Part shown: piece after piece, positions 38,912-48,176 of the stretch
How the letters are laid out: every line of letters starts with the position of its first letter
Numbering within the stretch: position 1 is the stretch's first letter
Notes under the pieces: model-generated
Seen by the model: the letters and a program-made list of their open reading frames with translations, nothing else
Told to the model about the DNA's origin: nothing
Databases searched by the model: none
Made by a program: the position numbers and the translations under genes
Origin: Rhizobium sp. BT03
GTDB taxonomy: Bacteria; Pseudomonadota; Alphaproteobacteria; Rhizobiales; Rhizobiaceae
Reading direction: 5' to 3'
Assembly: GCF_030053155.1 (NCBI RefSeq)
Contig: NZ_CP125640.1
Span: 3,490,001 to 3,554,000, forward strand
Length of the DNA: 64,000 nt

Positions 38912-39802
38912 ATGAGCAGGCACATACCGACCTACGAGCTCTACGGCGAAAACATCGGGCGATCGCCGGAATTCTGGTTGCATTGCGAAACAATTCGCTC
39001 CCGCAGCAGCCTGCATCAATGGGAAATCCGCCTCCACCGTCACGAGAGCTTCTTTCAGATATTGTACATCGAAGCCGGTTCGGGCGATGCAATCTTCGGC
39101 GAGAAGAGCTATGCCATCCGGCCGCCGGCGGTCATTACGGTTCCGCCCGGGCTCAATCACGGCTTTCGTTTCTCACGCGATATCGACGGTCTCGTCATCA
39201 CCATATTGCGGTCCCATCTCAGCCATCCGCCCGGCGAGCGGAGCCATCTCGGCGAATGGCTGGCGACGCCGCATCTGACGCCGCTCGATCCCGATCATGC
39301 CGAGGCTGCCCATGTGATGCAGACGCTGCGGCGGCTGGGCGACGAATTCGAAAACCGCCGCAGTGGCCGCAACGAGGTCTTGGCAGCCTACGTCGCCCTG
39401 GCGCTGCGGCTGACGGCGCGGATTTCCCATGCGGGGAATGCGCGGGAGCTTTCGTCAAACGAAAACGAGCGACGGATGGAGATGCTGGGCGAACTCATTC
39501 AGCAGCATTTTCGATCCCATAAGCCCGCATCCTTCTATGCCAGGGAGCTCGGGCTTTCGCCGACGCATCTCACCCGGATCGTCCGGTCGATGACCGGCAG
39601 CACGCCGCATGAACTGATCGCCGGCAAGCTTGTCGAGGAGGCGAAGCGTCAGCTGGTCTTTACGCTCGGCAGCGTTCAGGAAATCGGCTTTCGGCTCGGC
39701 TTTGCCGATCCCGCCTACTTCTCGCGCTTCTTCCTCAAATATACGGGAGAAACACCGCGGGTCTGGCGCATGAAGGAGAAGAGCCGGCTCAAGGGTGTGT
39801 AG
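38912..39802 (+). CDS. pobR: AraC-family regulator, probable PobR
   Basis: The 296-residue protein has a cupin-like N-terminal sensing half (HRHESFFQILYIEAGSGDAIFG, AVITVPPGLNHGFRF). The C-terminal AraC DNA-binding domain has two HTH motifs (FYARELGLSPTHLTRIVRSMTG and VQEIGFRLGFADPAYFSRFF, then GETPRVWR). It is divergent from pobA, 118 bp from it. In Agrobacterium and Rhizobium, PobR of AraC type activates pobA with 4-hydroxybenzoate, so the assignment follows position. GGGAGG precedes the ATG. Confidence 0.88.
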   Translation: MSRHIPTYELYGENIGRSPEFWLHCETIRSRSSLHQWEIRLHRHESFFQILYIEAGSGDAIFGEKSYAIRPPAVITVPPGLNHGFRFSRDIDGLVITILRSHLSHPPGERSHLGEWLATPHLTPLDPDHAEAAHVMQTLRRLGDEFENRRSGRNEVLAAYVALALRLTARISHAGNARELSSNENERRMEMLGELIQQHFRSHKPASFYARELGLSPTHLTRIVRSMTGSTPHELIAGKLVEEAKRQLVFTLGSVQEIGFRLGFADPAYFSRFFLKYTGETPRVWRMKEKSRLKGV

Positions 39803-39817
39803 CAAGTCTCCAATCCA

Positions 39818-42202
39818 TCACGCCGCCGGCCACCTCCAGTCGCGCACCTCCGGCATGTCCTCGCCGTGTTCCCTGACATAGTCGTGATGCTCGGCAAGCT
39901 TGCCGCGGAGGGCGGCGAGGGCTTCACCTGCCTTTTCCTTCAGGCCCGGGACGCGCTCGATGGCTTCGATGGCGAGATGGAAGCGGTCGAGTTCGTTGAG
40001 GACGGTCATGTCGAAGGGCGTCGTCGTCGTTCCCTCCTCGATGAAGCCGCGGACATGGATGTTTTCGTGGTTGGTGCGCTTATAGGTCAGGCGGTGGATG
40101 AGATAGGGATAGCCGTGATAGGCGAAAATGACCGGCTTATCCGATGTGAAGATCGCGTCGAAGGCCTCGTCGGAAAGGCCGTGCGGATGCTGGTCGCTGG
40201 ATTGCAGCGCCAGCAGGTCGACGACGTTGACGGTGCGGATCTTCAGCTCGGGGATGGCCTTGCGTAAGAAATCGACGGCGGCGAGCGTCTCCATGGTCGG
40301 CACGTCGCCGGCGCAGGCCATGACGAGATCGGGTGAGATCGTGTCTTCCTCGTTGCTCGCCCAGTGCCAGATGCCGATCCCGGCTTCGCAGTGTTTTACC
40401 GCCTCGTCCATCGACAGCCATTGCGGCTCCGGCTGCTTGCCGGCGACGATGACGTTGATGCGGTCATAGGTGCGCAGGCAATGATCGCCGACCCAGAGCA
40501 GGGTATTGGCATCCGGCGGCAGGTAGATGCGGACGATATCGGCCTTCTTGTTGGCGACGAGATCGACAAAACCGGGGTCCTGATGGCTGAAGCCGTTATG
40601 GTCCTGGCGCCAGACATGCGAGGTCAGCAGATAGTTCAGCGATGAGATCGGCTTTCGCCATTCGAGCTCGCGCGTCACCTTCAGCCATTTGGCGTGCTGG
40701 TTGAACATGGAATCGATGATGTGGATGAAGGCCTCATAGCAGGAGAAGAGACCGTGGCGGCCGGTCAGGAGGTAGCCTTCCAGCCAGCCCTGGCAGAGAT
40801 GTTCGGAGAGCACTTCCATGACGCGTCCGTCGCGCGAGAGGTGGATATCATAGGGCTCGATATCCTCCATCCAGACACGGTCGGTGACCTCGAAGACGCT
40901 GCCGAGACGGTTCGATTCCGTCTCGTCGGGGCCGAAGATCCGGAAGTTGGCGGTCTCCGCGTTGCGCTTCATCGTGTCGCGCAGGTAGCGGCCGAGGATT
41001 TCCGTCGACTGGACCATGGCGCTGCCGCGCTTGCCGATATTAACGGCGTAGTCCCGGATATCGGGAACGACCAATTCCTTGCGCAGCAAGCCGCCATTGG
41101 CGTGCGGATTGGCGCCCATGCGGCGTTTGCCGGCGGGTGCCAGCGCCCGGAGCTCCGGTTTCAACCGGCCATCGGCGCCGAACAGATCTTCCGGATCATA
41201 GCTGCGCATCCAGTCTTCGAGGATCTTGCGATGGCCCTCATTCTCGCGGCAGTTGGAAACCGGCACCTGGTGGGCGCGCCAGAAGCCTTCCACCTTCTTG
41301 CCGTCGACCTCCTTCGGGCCGGTCCAGCCCTTGGGGCTGCGCAGCACGATCATCGGCCAGCGTGGGCAGCCGTCCAGAGCGTTGCCGTTACGAGCCTGCC
41401 TCTGAATCTCGCGAATGCGGTCGAAGACCTGCTCCAGCGTCGCGGCCATCTGCTGATGCATGTCGCCCGGTTCATGGCCCTCGACGAAGAAGGGCTGGTA
41501 GCCGTAGCCTTCGAAGAGACGGCGGAGATCATCGCCATCGGTCCGGCCGAGAATGGTCGGGTTGGCGATCTTGTAGCCGTTCAGATGCAGGATCGGCAGC
41601 ACGGCGCCGTCACGAGCGGGATTGAGGAATTTGTTGGAATGCCAACTCGCGGCCAGCGGCCCGGTCTCGGCCTCGCCGTCGCCGACGACGCAGGCGACGA
41701 TCAGATCGGGATTGTCGAAAGCGGCGCCATAGGCATGAACGAGGGCGTAGCCGAGTTCACCGCCCTCGTGGATGGAACCGGGTGTTTCGGGCGCTGCATG
41801 GCTCGGGATGCCGCCGGGGAAGGAGAATTGCCGGAAGAGCTTGCGCATGCCTTCGGCATCCTCGGAAATGTCGGGATAGATCTCGCTGTAGCTGCCTTCA
41901 AGATAGGTATTGGCGACCATGCCCGGGCCGCCGTGGCCGGGGCCGCATATATAGATGACGTCGAGGTTGCGGGCGCGGATCATGCGGTTCAGATGTGCAT
42001 AGATGAAGTTGAGGCCTGGTGTCGTGCCCCAGTGGCCGAGCAGGCGGGGCTTGATGTGTTCCGGTTTCAGCGGCTCGCGCAGCAGCGGATTGGCGAGCAG
42101 GTAGATCTGCCCGACCGAGAGATAGTTGGCGGCCCGCCAGTAGCGGTCGGTCAGGGTGAGTTCGGCGTCGGTCAAAGCGGTGGTCGAGACATGCTTTTCC
42201 AT
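39818..42202 (-). CDS. xfp: Xylulose-5-phosphate/fructose-6-phosphate phosphoketolase
   Basis: Phosphoketolase splits xylulose-5-P (or fructose-6-P) to acetyl-phosphate plus glyceraldehyde-3-P or erythrose-4-P with thiamine diphosphate. The 794-residue protein has the N-terminal family block [21 protein letters not shown], the cofactor motif [35 protein letters not shown], and a C-terminal [16 protein letters not shown]. ackA lies upstream by 72 bp on the same strand and would turn the acetyl-phosphate into acetate and ATP. GGAAG precedes the ATG. Confidence 0.96.
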   Translation of the reverse strand: MEKHVSTTALTDAELTLTDRYWRAANYLSVGQIYLLANPLLREPLKPEHIKPRLLGHWGTTPGLNFIYAHLNRMIRARNLDVIYICGPGHGGPGMVANTYLEGSYSEIYPDISEDAEGMRKLFRQFSFPGGIPSHAAPETPGSIHEGGELGYALVHAYGAAFDNPDLIVACVVGDGEAETGPLAASWHSNKFLNPARDGAVLPILHLNGYKIANPTILGRTDGDDLRRLFEGYGYQPFFVEGHEPGDMHQQMAATLEQVFDRIREIQRQARNGNALDGCPRWPMIVLRSPKGWTGPKEVDGKKVEGFWRAHQVPVSNCRENEGHRKILEDWMRSYDPEDLFGADGRLKPELRALAPAGKRRMGANPHANGGLLRKELVVPDIRDYAVNIGKRGSAMVQSTEILGRYLRDTMKRNAETANFRIFGPDETESNRLGSVFEVTDRVWMEDIEPYDIHLSRDGRVMEVLSEHLCQGWLEGYLLTGRHGLFSCYEAFIHIIDSMFNQHAKWLKVTRELEWRKPISSLNYLLTSHVWRQDHNGFSHQDPGFVDLVANKKADIVRIYLPPDANTLLWVGDHCLRTYDRINVIVAGKQPEPQWLSMDEAVKHCEAGIGIWHWASNEEDTISPDLVMACAGDVPTMETLAAVDFLRKAIPELKIRTVNVVDLLALQSSDQHPHGLSDEAFDAIFTSDKPVIFAYHGYPYLIHRLTYKRTNHENIHVRGFIEEGTTTTPFDMTVLNELDRFHLAIEAIERVPGLKEKAGEALAALRGKLAEHHDYVREHGEDMPEVRDWRWPAA

Positions 42203-42274
42203 GGATTTCTTCCGTTCGAAAACCTGTTCAACGTCAATTCTACCGGCCGGCGCCGGGCCTGCCGTTGATCTGGA

Positions 42275-43453
42275 TCAGCCAGTGCCGAGTATGGACAGCG
42301 CCTCATCGGCGATGACCTGCTCCTCGTCGGTGGCGATGACATGGGCGGCGATACGGCTTTCCCCCGTGCTGATCGTGAACGCATTGGCGGTATTGGCCTT
42401 TTCGTCGATCGCAAGGCCGAGCCAGGAGAGCCGCTTCGCCACGCCGGCGCGAATCTCCGGCTGATGCTCGCCGATGCCGGCGGTGAAGACGATGGCGTCA
42501 AGGCCGCTGAGCGTCATAGCCATGCGGCCGGTTTCGCCGGCGATACGCAGCATGAAGAGGTCGATCGCCTGGCGCGCCTCCGGCCGGCCGTCCCTCAACA
42601 GATCGCGGGTATCGGCGCTGATGCCTGAGATGCCGAGCAGGCCGGAGCGGTGATAGAGCAGGTCTTCGATTTCTTCGAAGGATTGGTTTCGCTGACCGGC
42701 CAGATGCAGAATGACGCCGGGATCGAGTGCGCCCGGGCGCGTCGCCATCGGGATGCCGTCGAGGGTCGAAAAGCCCATGCTGCAATCGCGGCCGACGCCA
42801 TGATCCAGCGCACAGAGGCTGGCGCCGCTGCCGAGATGGGCGACCACCGCCTTCGCCGCGCCCGGCGCCTTGCGGGTTAGTTCGCCGGCGATGAATTTAT
42901 AGGACAGGCCATGGAAGCCGTAACGCTTGATGCCTTCGTCGTGCAGCGCACGGGGGATGGCGAAGCGGCGAACGAGATCGTCCTGCGTGGCATGGAAGGC
43001 GGTGTCGAAGGAGGCCGTCTGGGCAAGATGCGGTTTCAGATGCCGGAGCGCACGGATGAAGCGCAGCGCCTGCGGTTGATGCAGGGGTGCCAGCGGTGTC
43101 AGTGCATCGACGGCATCGATTGCGGCGTCGTCGAGGGCGATCGCCCTGGTGAAACGGTCGCCGCCATGGACGACGCGGTGGCCGGCGGCGCGGGTGGCGG
43201 CAACGTCGAAATGATCGGCAAGAAGCGCGAAGGTCTCATCGATGATGTCGTGCAGGTCTTTCGTTGCCTCGGCTCTCAACGGCACGTCGAATGTCAGCGA
43301 TCCCTTGACAAGGCCGAGCGAGAGCGGTTCGGCGCGGAAATCGATCACGCCTTTGCCGATGCGCCGCGCCTTCTCGCCATCCATCGCGAAGATACCGATC
43401 TTGACGGTCGAGGAGCCGGCGTTGAAGGTCAGGAGCAGGTCGGTCGATGACAT
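42275..43453 (-). CDS. ackA: Acetate kinase
   Basis: AckA interconverts acetyl-phosphate and acetate with ADP/ATP. The 392-residue protein shows the ASKHA-fold motifs FNAGSSTVKIG (start), HRVVHGGDRF, KRYGFHGLSYKF, AHLGSGASLCAL and DAIVFTAGIGEHQPEIR. All key residues seem intact. It is the first gene before xfp; together they make a short route from pentose phosphates to acetate with ATP gain. Confidence 0.97.
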   Translation of the reverse strand: MSSTDLLLTFNAGSSTVKIGIFAMDGEKARRIGKGVIDFRAEPLSLGLVKGSLTFDVPLRAEATKDLHDIIDETFALLADHFDVAATRAAGHRVVHGGDRFTRAIALDDAAIDAVDALTPLAPLHQPQALRFIRALRHLKPHLAQTASFDTAFHATQDDLVRRFAIPRALHDEGIKRYGFHGLSYKFIAGELTRKAPGAAKAVVAHLGSGASLCALDHGVGRDCSMGFSTLDGIPMATRPGALDPGVILHLAGQRNQSFEEIEDLLYHRSGLLGISGISADTRDLLRDGRPEARQAIDLFMLRIAGETGRMAMTLSGLDAIVFTAGIGEHQPEIRAGVAKRLSWLGLAIDEKANTANAFTISTGESRIAAHVIATDEEQVIADEALSILGTG

Positions 43454-43655
43454 GTCTTCAGAGACTCCGCATAGTCGGTATTTTGGCCGAACTTAGTGCG
43501 GAGGCTGCGGACGGAAAGGCGTTTATCCGCCCTTCACATGCTTTGTCGATGCACAGCCCACGTCATCATCGATCTGCCGGGGCTGGAAGGCGCAATTGCG
43601 GCCTCGATTACATTCCTACTCTTCCTCATCAACGCCGGTTTTTTTAGCTGTATCG

Positions 43656-45227
43656 TCAGGCCGTTGAGGCCAGGCTGGCATTACGATCGCGGATGAAGAT
43701 GCCCGCCTCGGCGGCGGGCATCGCCTTGCCGAAAAGATAGCCCTGGCCGATGTCGCAGCCGAGCTGCAGCAGGAAGGCGAGTTGGCCGTGCTCCTCGACG
43801 CCTTCGGCGGTCGTCTTTATGTTGAGGCTCCTGCCCAGTCCGAGCATGGCGCGGACGATCTTTTCCTGGCGTTCGTCGCCGCGATAGGTGGCGATGAAGC
43901 TTTTGTCGATCTTGATCTTGTCGAAACGATAACGGGCGAGCTGGGCCAGACTCGAATAGCCCGTGCCGAAATCGTCGAGCGCGATCTGGATGCCGGCCGC
44001 GTGGAGTTCATCAAGGATGACGGCGGCGATGGCGGGATCCTGGATCAGCGCGTTTTCGGTGATCTCCACCTCCAGGCGCTGCGGCGGCAGCCGGCTTGCC
44101 GAAAGGACCTTCAGAATGCGCGACGTCAGCAGCCTGTCTTCCATCTGCACCGGCGACACGTTGAAGGACAGCATCACATGATCAGGCCAGGTGAGTGCGT
44201 CACTGCAGGCCTGGGCGAGAAGATCCTCGAACAATGCGGTGATCATCCCGTTTTCCTCGGCGATATCGATGAAAACAGGCGGTGGAATATTGACGCCGTC
44301 TTCGCCGATCCAGCGCGCCAGGGCCTCGAAGCCGCAGAGCTGACCGGTCTTCAGGTCGATCAGCGGCTGATAGAAGGGTTTGATCGCCTTGTTGGCGATT
44401 GCGGCGCGCAGCCTGGTTTCCAGCGCGGCACGTTCCGTGACCTTGTCCTGCATGGCCGGTTCGAAAACCAGATAATGGTTGGGACCGCGTGATTTCGCCT
44501 CGTACATGGCGAGGTCGGCGCGATGCGCGGCATCTTCCAGCGGTTCGGCTCCCTCGGCCCAACGGTCGTAGCCGACGCTGGCGCCGACTTCGACGGCAAA
44601 GCCGTCGATGTGAATCGGCCGGGTGACGGCCTGGATCAGCAGCCTGGCAAAACGCTCCTCGCGCTGTGCCGTCAGGGCAAAGGCGACGATGATGAATTCG
44701 TCGCCGCCGAAGCGATAGACGCAATCGGCATTGCCGAGCGCGCAGATCCGTCTGGCAACCTCGATCAGCAGGATGTCGCCGCCCTTGTGGCCGACGAGGT
44801 CATTGACTTTCTTGAAGCCGTCGAGGTCGACCGAGAAGAGCGTGACGTTGCGGTCCCATTCCTCGATCTGGTCCTCATCGTCCTTGACCGGCCGTGAGAG
44901 GATCTTGCGCTCGAAGGCGTAGCGGTTCGGCAGCTTGGTCAGATGGTCGTGGGTGGCCGTCCAATCGGCCTTCGCCTGAGCGGCGGCGCGCAGTTCCGTT
45001 TCCTTGCGCAGGTCGGCGATGCGCAGCACCGAATAGATGAAGCTCATGGCGCCGGCGATGCCGAGCGCCAGAACGAGTTTGTCGGCGCCATATTCGCCGA
45101 AACCGGTCATGAAGAAGACAAGGCTGTCGTCGAGCTGCAGAAGCGCGCCGAGGAGCCAGAGAGTTATCCCAAGCCCGACGATCGACACGCATTGCCTTCC
45201 GGCTCTGCTCTGGAAAAACACCGGCAT
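43656..45227 (-). CDS. GGDEF-EAL cyclic-di-GMP enzyme
   Basis: The 523-residue membrane protein has two hydrophobic segments (about 14-34 and 50-70). A GGDEF domain carries intact GGDEF at 174-178 (FGGDEFIIV), and an EAL domain carries intact EAL in CGFEALARW and DDFGTGYSSL. The usual RxxD inhibitory site before GGDEF is replaced by GNAD (165-168), so product inhibition is likely lost. Both activities could be real; the net direction cannot be told. No sensory PAS or similar domain is visible between membrane and GGDEF. The gene stands alone. Confidence 0.93.
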   Translation of the reverse strand: MPVFFQSRAGRQCVSIVGLGITLWLLGALLQLDDSLVFFMTGFGEYGADKLVLALGIAGAMSFIYSVLRIADLRKETELRAAAQAKADWTATHDHLTKLPNRYAFERKILSRPVKDDEDQIEEWDRNVTLFSVDLDGFKKVNDLVGHKGGDILLIEVARRICALGNADCVYRFGGDEFIIVAFALTAQREERFARLLIQAVTRPIHIDGFAVEVGASVGYDRWAEGAEPLEDAAHRADLAMYEAKSRGPNHYLVFEPAMQDKVTERAALETRLRAAIANKAIKPFYQPLIDLKTGQLCGFEALARWIGEDGVNIPPPVFIDIAEENGMITALFEDLLAQACSDALTWPDHVMLSFNVSPVQMEDRLLTSRILKVLSASRLPPQRLEVEITENALIQDPAIAAVILDELHAAGIQIALDDFGTGYSSLAQLARYRFDKIKIDKSFIATYRGDERQEKIVRAMLGLGRSLNIKTTAEGVEEHGQLAFLLQLGCDIGQGYLFGKAMPAAEAGIFIRDRNASLASTA

Positions 45228-45369
45228 ATGGCCTTCTCCATCTCCACCCTATGCCGGACTATCATGAAAGTCTGAAATGTTCGTTGAAACCAGAAGGCGA
45301 ATTGTTAGAGACCGCAGCCTGTTGCTGCACCGTCGAGAGACGATCGCGCTTCTCGTGAAAGGGGGCGGA

Positions 45370-45418
45370 AAAGCACGAAGGCGAGCGTGCTGTCGCATGC
45401 TCGCCCTTTCTCGTGCTT
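45370..45418 (-). terminator. Terminator after the small membrane ORF
   Basis: A long hairpin (AGCACGA...GGCGAGC with GCTCGCC...TCGTGCTT) then TTTT on the minus strand directly after the stop codon at 45418. Confidence 0.75.
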
Positions 45419-45534
45419 CAGGCGGTGACGATCAGCAGCGGGACGCTGACGACGAGACCGACCAGAACCGTGATTGTGGCGACGCGCACGAAACGCAGGC
45501 GACGCGTGCGCTCCCCACTCCAATCATATGTCAT
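45418..45534 (-). CDS. Small single-pass membrane protein, unrecognised
   Basis: The 38-residue peptide begins MTYDWSGERTRRLRFVRVAT and ends in a hydrophobic segment (ITVLVGLVVSVPLLIVTA). AAGGAG is 9 bases upstream of this ATG; an in-frame ATG at 45543 abuts the ribosome binding site and is less likely. A strong terminator follows at once, which supports a real short transcript. Function unknown. Confidence 0.55.
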   Translation of the reverse strand: MTYDWSGERTRRLRFVRVATITVLVGLVVSVPLLIVTA

Positions 45535-45638
45535 GTCTTCCATCTCCTTGGGATAAGGAAGTAGTCCCGGTGAAGCCGGGTTCAACAGAGATGACGCGAT
45601 TTGCTTGTGTAAGGCTGGATAAGATGAGGGATGGCTAA

Positions 45639-45740
45639 TGCGCGTCGCATTAAACGGGTTTCATGCGACGCGCTTTAGCTCTTTGTTTTTATGCATGTCG
45701 TTATCCCGGAACCGCGGCACACTTCCGGGCGACATGCGTC
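45639..45740 (-). repeat. Dispersed rhizobial repeat, copy 2
   Basis: The reverse complement matches the element at 28745-28846 over about 100 bp, including CGGGATAACGACATGCATAA and GCGCGTCGCATG. It abuts the stop codon of the histidine phosphatase-like gene. Confidence 0.85.
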
Positions 45741-46332
45741 AATGCTGAAAACGCAGCGACCAGCGCCGCCCGTTGCTGGTCATGCGAACAATGCCGAGCG
45801 GCTCGATATCGACGAGCCAGAAGGAGGGCGGCGGTGCTCGAAGCACATGGGCAACCGCTGCCCGAATGACAGCCGCATGGCTGATGGCGATCACATGGCC
45901 GCCGAGGGCGGATTCATTGTCCATCCAGCCGGCGACGCGTGTTCCAAGATCGAGAAGGCTCTCGCCTCCGTGCGGGACCGCTTCCGGATCGCTCATCCAG
46001 GCCATGAGGTTCTCCGGCTCCTCGGCCTCGATCGCCGCGATCGACTTGCCGGCCCAGCGGCCATGATCGCAGTCGCGAAGCTCCGGGTCTGTCCGGGCTT
46101 GAAGGCCGAGCGCCTCGGCAGTCTGGCGGGCGCGCAAAGCCGGGCTGGTGGCAATACGGTCGGCGCGAGGCAGGGCGGCCATCCCGGCCGCTTCTTCCGC
46201 GGCCTTGTCTTCCAGCGGTTCGTCGAGCGGGAACAGGCCCTTGCGGCTTGCCGCCGTCGCGCCGTGGCAGATCCAGGTAAGGCGCGTGTTCACGGTCGTT
46301 CCGATCTCCGGATAGCGATGGGAATAGCCCAT
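45739..46332 (-). CDS. Histidine phosphatase-family protein (CobC-like) with CHG motif
   Basis: The 197-residue protein has the phosphoglycerate-mutase-like fold: start motif TWICHGAT where RHG is usual, an internal TSPALRARQTAEALG, LRDCDHGRWAGK, and a C-terminal HVIAISHAAVIRAAVAH with the second His. The first Arg of RHG is replaced by Cys, which may reduce or alter catalysis. It is divergent from the B12-riboswitch cbtBA operon, so a link to cobalamin metabolism (CobC-type phosphatase) is plausible. The start may instead be a GTG at 46293. Confidence 0.8.
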   Translation of the reverse strand: MGYSHRYPEIGTTVNTRLTWICHGATAASRKGLFPLDEPLEDKAAEEAAGMAALPRADRIATSPALRARQTAEALGLQARTDPELRDCDHGRWAGKSIAAIEAEEPENLMAWMSDPEAVPHGGESLLDLGTRVAGWMDNESALGGHVIAISHAAVIRAAVAHVLRAPPPSFWLVDIEPLGIVRMTSNGRRWSLRFQH

Positions 46333-46365
46333 CGCCGCTTCATGAAGTTTCGTTGACAGGCTCTT

Positions 46366-46490
46366 CGGCGTGCAGGTATAACCGGGCTGTTGCGGGTTTG
46401 GAAGCCGGTGGAAATCCGGCGCGGTCGCGCCACTGTGACCAGCGTGTCGAAGCTTCTTCGCGCTGGAAGTCAGACCTTACCGCACAAGCA
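46366..46490 (+). ncRNA. Cobalamin (B12) riboswitch
   Basis: The leader of cbtB has the adenosylcobalamin aptamer hallmarks in order: GTGCAGGT, GAAGCCGGTGGAAATCCGGC, the B12 box GCGCCACTGTGACC, and the closing GGAAGTCAGACCTTACCGCAC. Expression of cbtBA should fall when B12 is abundant. The end points are approximate. Confidence 0.92.
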
Positions 46491-46525
46491 CTCTTTCGAC
46501 TGAACGCGTCATTCCGGAGGAATAC

Positions 46526-46735
46526 ATGTCTGACACCACTTTCGCGCCCGTCGCGGCACCGGCGCCGATCCCGGTAGGAGAGATCCTGCCCTGGGCGATC
46601 TTCGGCGGCCTGCTGATGCTGATCGCTATTTATTTCGTCGGCACCGAGGAAGGCGCGATGGCGCTGTTCAACGGCATGTATGTGCACGAATTCGTGCATG
46701 ACGGCCGTCATCTCCTCGGCTTTCCCTGCCACTAG
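46526..46735 (+). CDS. cbtB: Cobalt transporter subunit CbtB
   Basis: The 69-residue protein has one membrane segment (about 20-40) and the family C-terminus YVHEFVHDGRHLLGFPCH, rich in His for metal binding. CbtB and CbtA form a predicted cobalt uptake system found by comparative genomics under B12 riboswitches. GGAGG precedes the ATG, and cbtA follows after 12 bp. Confidence 0.95.
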   Translation: MSDTTFAPVAAPAPIPVGEILPWAIFGGLLMLIAIYFVGTEEGAMALFNGMYVHEFVHDGRHLLGFPCH

Positions 46736-46747
46736 GGAGATATTGAC

Positions 46748-47494
46748 ATGGTTGGAAACCTTCTCCTTCGCGGCATGCTCGCGGGGCTGATCGCTGGCAT
46801 CCTGGTTTTTGCTTTCGCCCATATCTTCGGCGAGCCGCTGGTCGATGCGGCGATCGCCTTCGAGGAGGCGAGCGCCCAGGCGGCCGGCGAAGCTTCCGAA
46901 CCTGAAATCGTCAGCCGGGCCACCCAGGCCGGCCTTGGCCTTTTCACCGGCGTCATGGCCTACAGCATTGCCGTCGGCGGGCTTTTCGCGCTCGCCTTTG
47001 CTTTCGTGCACGGCCGCGTCAGCAGCCTTTCGGCGCGCGGCACCTCGGCGGTCATTGCGCTTTTCGCCTTCGTGGCAATCGTGCTCGTTCCCGGCATCAA
47101 ATATCCGGCCAACCCGCCGGCGGTCGGCAATCCCGACACGATCGGCGTCAGGACCGAGCTGTTCTTCCTGATGATCGTCGTCTCGATCGCCGCCCTGATT
47201 GCCGCGGTGGCGCTGTCGCGCCGCCTCTCCGAGCGTTTCGGCCTCTGGAACGGCGCGATCATCGCCGGCATCGCTTACCTCGTCTTCGTCGGCCTCGTGC
47301 TCTATCTGCTGCCGCCGATGAATGAAGTGCCGGAGAACTTCTCGGCGATGGTGCTCTGGCGTTTCCGCACGACCTCGCTCGGCATGCATGTGATCCTCTG
47401 GGCAGCGCTCGGGCTTGGGTTCGGAGCGCTGGCGGAAAAGCGGCTTGCCTTGAAGGGCGGGCAACGGAGCCGGGCGGCAACGGCCTTTCACTGA
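46748..47494 (+). CDS. cbtA: Cobalt transporter subunit CbtA
   Basis: The 248-residue integral membrane protein has about five hydrophobic segments and the CbtA start MVGNLLLRGMLAGLIAGILV, then VPGIKYPANPPAVGNPDTIG. With CbtB it probably moves cobalt for cobalamin synthesis, an important vitamin in rhizobia. It is controlled by the same riboswitch. A hairpin (GGGCGCCG / CGGCGCCC, 47504-47525) lies between it and the next gene and may attenuate transcription. Confidence 0.95.
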   Translation: MVGNLLLRGMLAGLIAGILVFAFAHIFGEPLVDAAIAFEEASAQAAGEASEPEIVSRATQAGLGLFTGVMAYSIAVGGLFALAFAFVHGRVSSLSARGTSAVIALFAFVAIVLVPGIKYPANPPAVGNPDTIGVRTELFFLMIVVSIAALIAAVALSRRLSERFGLWNGAIIAGIAYLVFVGLVLYLLPPMNEVPENFSAMVLWRFRTTSLGMHVILWAALGLGFGALAEKRLALKGGQRSRAATAFH

Positions 47495-47543
47495 ACACAT
47501 CGAGGGCGCCGTCTTGCCGGCGCCCTTAGGTTTTCGGGCGACT

Positions 47544-48176
47544 ATGAAAAGCAGCAGAACCATATTCCTCCTGTCGATGGCGTTTGCTGCCGCAGCTTTC
47601 TTTTGTGTGCCTGCTGAAAACGCCCTTGCTCATAGCCCCAGCGCCGGCGGCAGCCATGCCGGCCTCGATATTCCTGAAATTTCGCATGGTGAGATGGCGG
47701 TGATTTCGGACTATCGCAGCCGGATTATCGGCCTGGCGTCCCGCGCAGTCGATACGAACGAGCCGTTCCGGCGCATTCTGAACTATGCCGAAATCCAGTA
47801 TTCCTACTGTCTCTGGGGGCGGATGCCAGGCAGCGTGAGCGACGAGCTGAGCCCGTTCAACGAATGCGCCCATGCCTATCTGGCGGCGACCAAGGCGGTC
47901 TTACTTTCGATGCGCGAGATGCCGCGGGAGGCCGTTGCGGCTGATGAAATCATTTCCGCGGTCGATGCCGACATGGTGCGGCGCAGCCTGGCGCTCATCA
48001 CCTGCCGGTTCAGCGGCGAGGCCTTCAACACCGCCGATGTTGTCAAGCCACGCTGGAGCAAAGTGCCGTTTCATGCCGCCAGCATGGCGTCGCTGACGGG
48101 AGTTGCTGCCCTGTTCGGTCTTGCCGTCCTTGCGCTTAGACGCGTCTTGCAGCCGAAGGCTCAATCGTCGGAATAG
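47544..48176 (+). CDS. Exported, membrane-anchored protein of unknown function linked to cbtBA
   Basis: The 210-residue precursor has a signal peptide (MKSSRTIFLLSMAFAAAAFF, cleavage near ALA-HSP), a His-containing N-terminus of the mature part (HSPSAGGSHAGLDIPEISHGEM), a helical middle with three Cys residues (SYCLWGR, FNECAHAY, ITCRF), and a C-terminal membrane segment (SLTGVAALFGLAVLALRR). I do not recognise a family. It follows cbtA in the same direction after a hairpin, so it may belong to the cobalt operon. Its last 16 bp overlap the convergent molybdoenzyme gene. Confidence 0.75.
   Translation: MKSSRTIFLLSMAFAAAAFFCVPAENALAHSPSAGGSHAGLDIPEISHGEMAVISDYRSRIIGLASRAVDTNEPFRRILNYAEIQYSYCLWGRMPGSVSDELSPFNECAHAYLAATKAVLLSMREMPREAVAADEIISAVDADMVRRSLALITCRFSGEAFNTADVVKPRWSKVPFHAASMASLTGVAALFGLAVLALRRVLQPKAQSSE

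Noticed and set aside
40694..42268. 524-codon plus-strand open frame opposite xfp
   Set aside because: Shadow of the phosphoketolase gene; no domain and no start signal.
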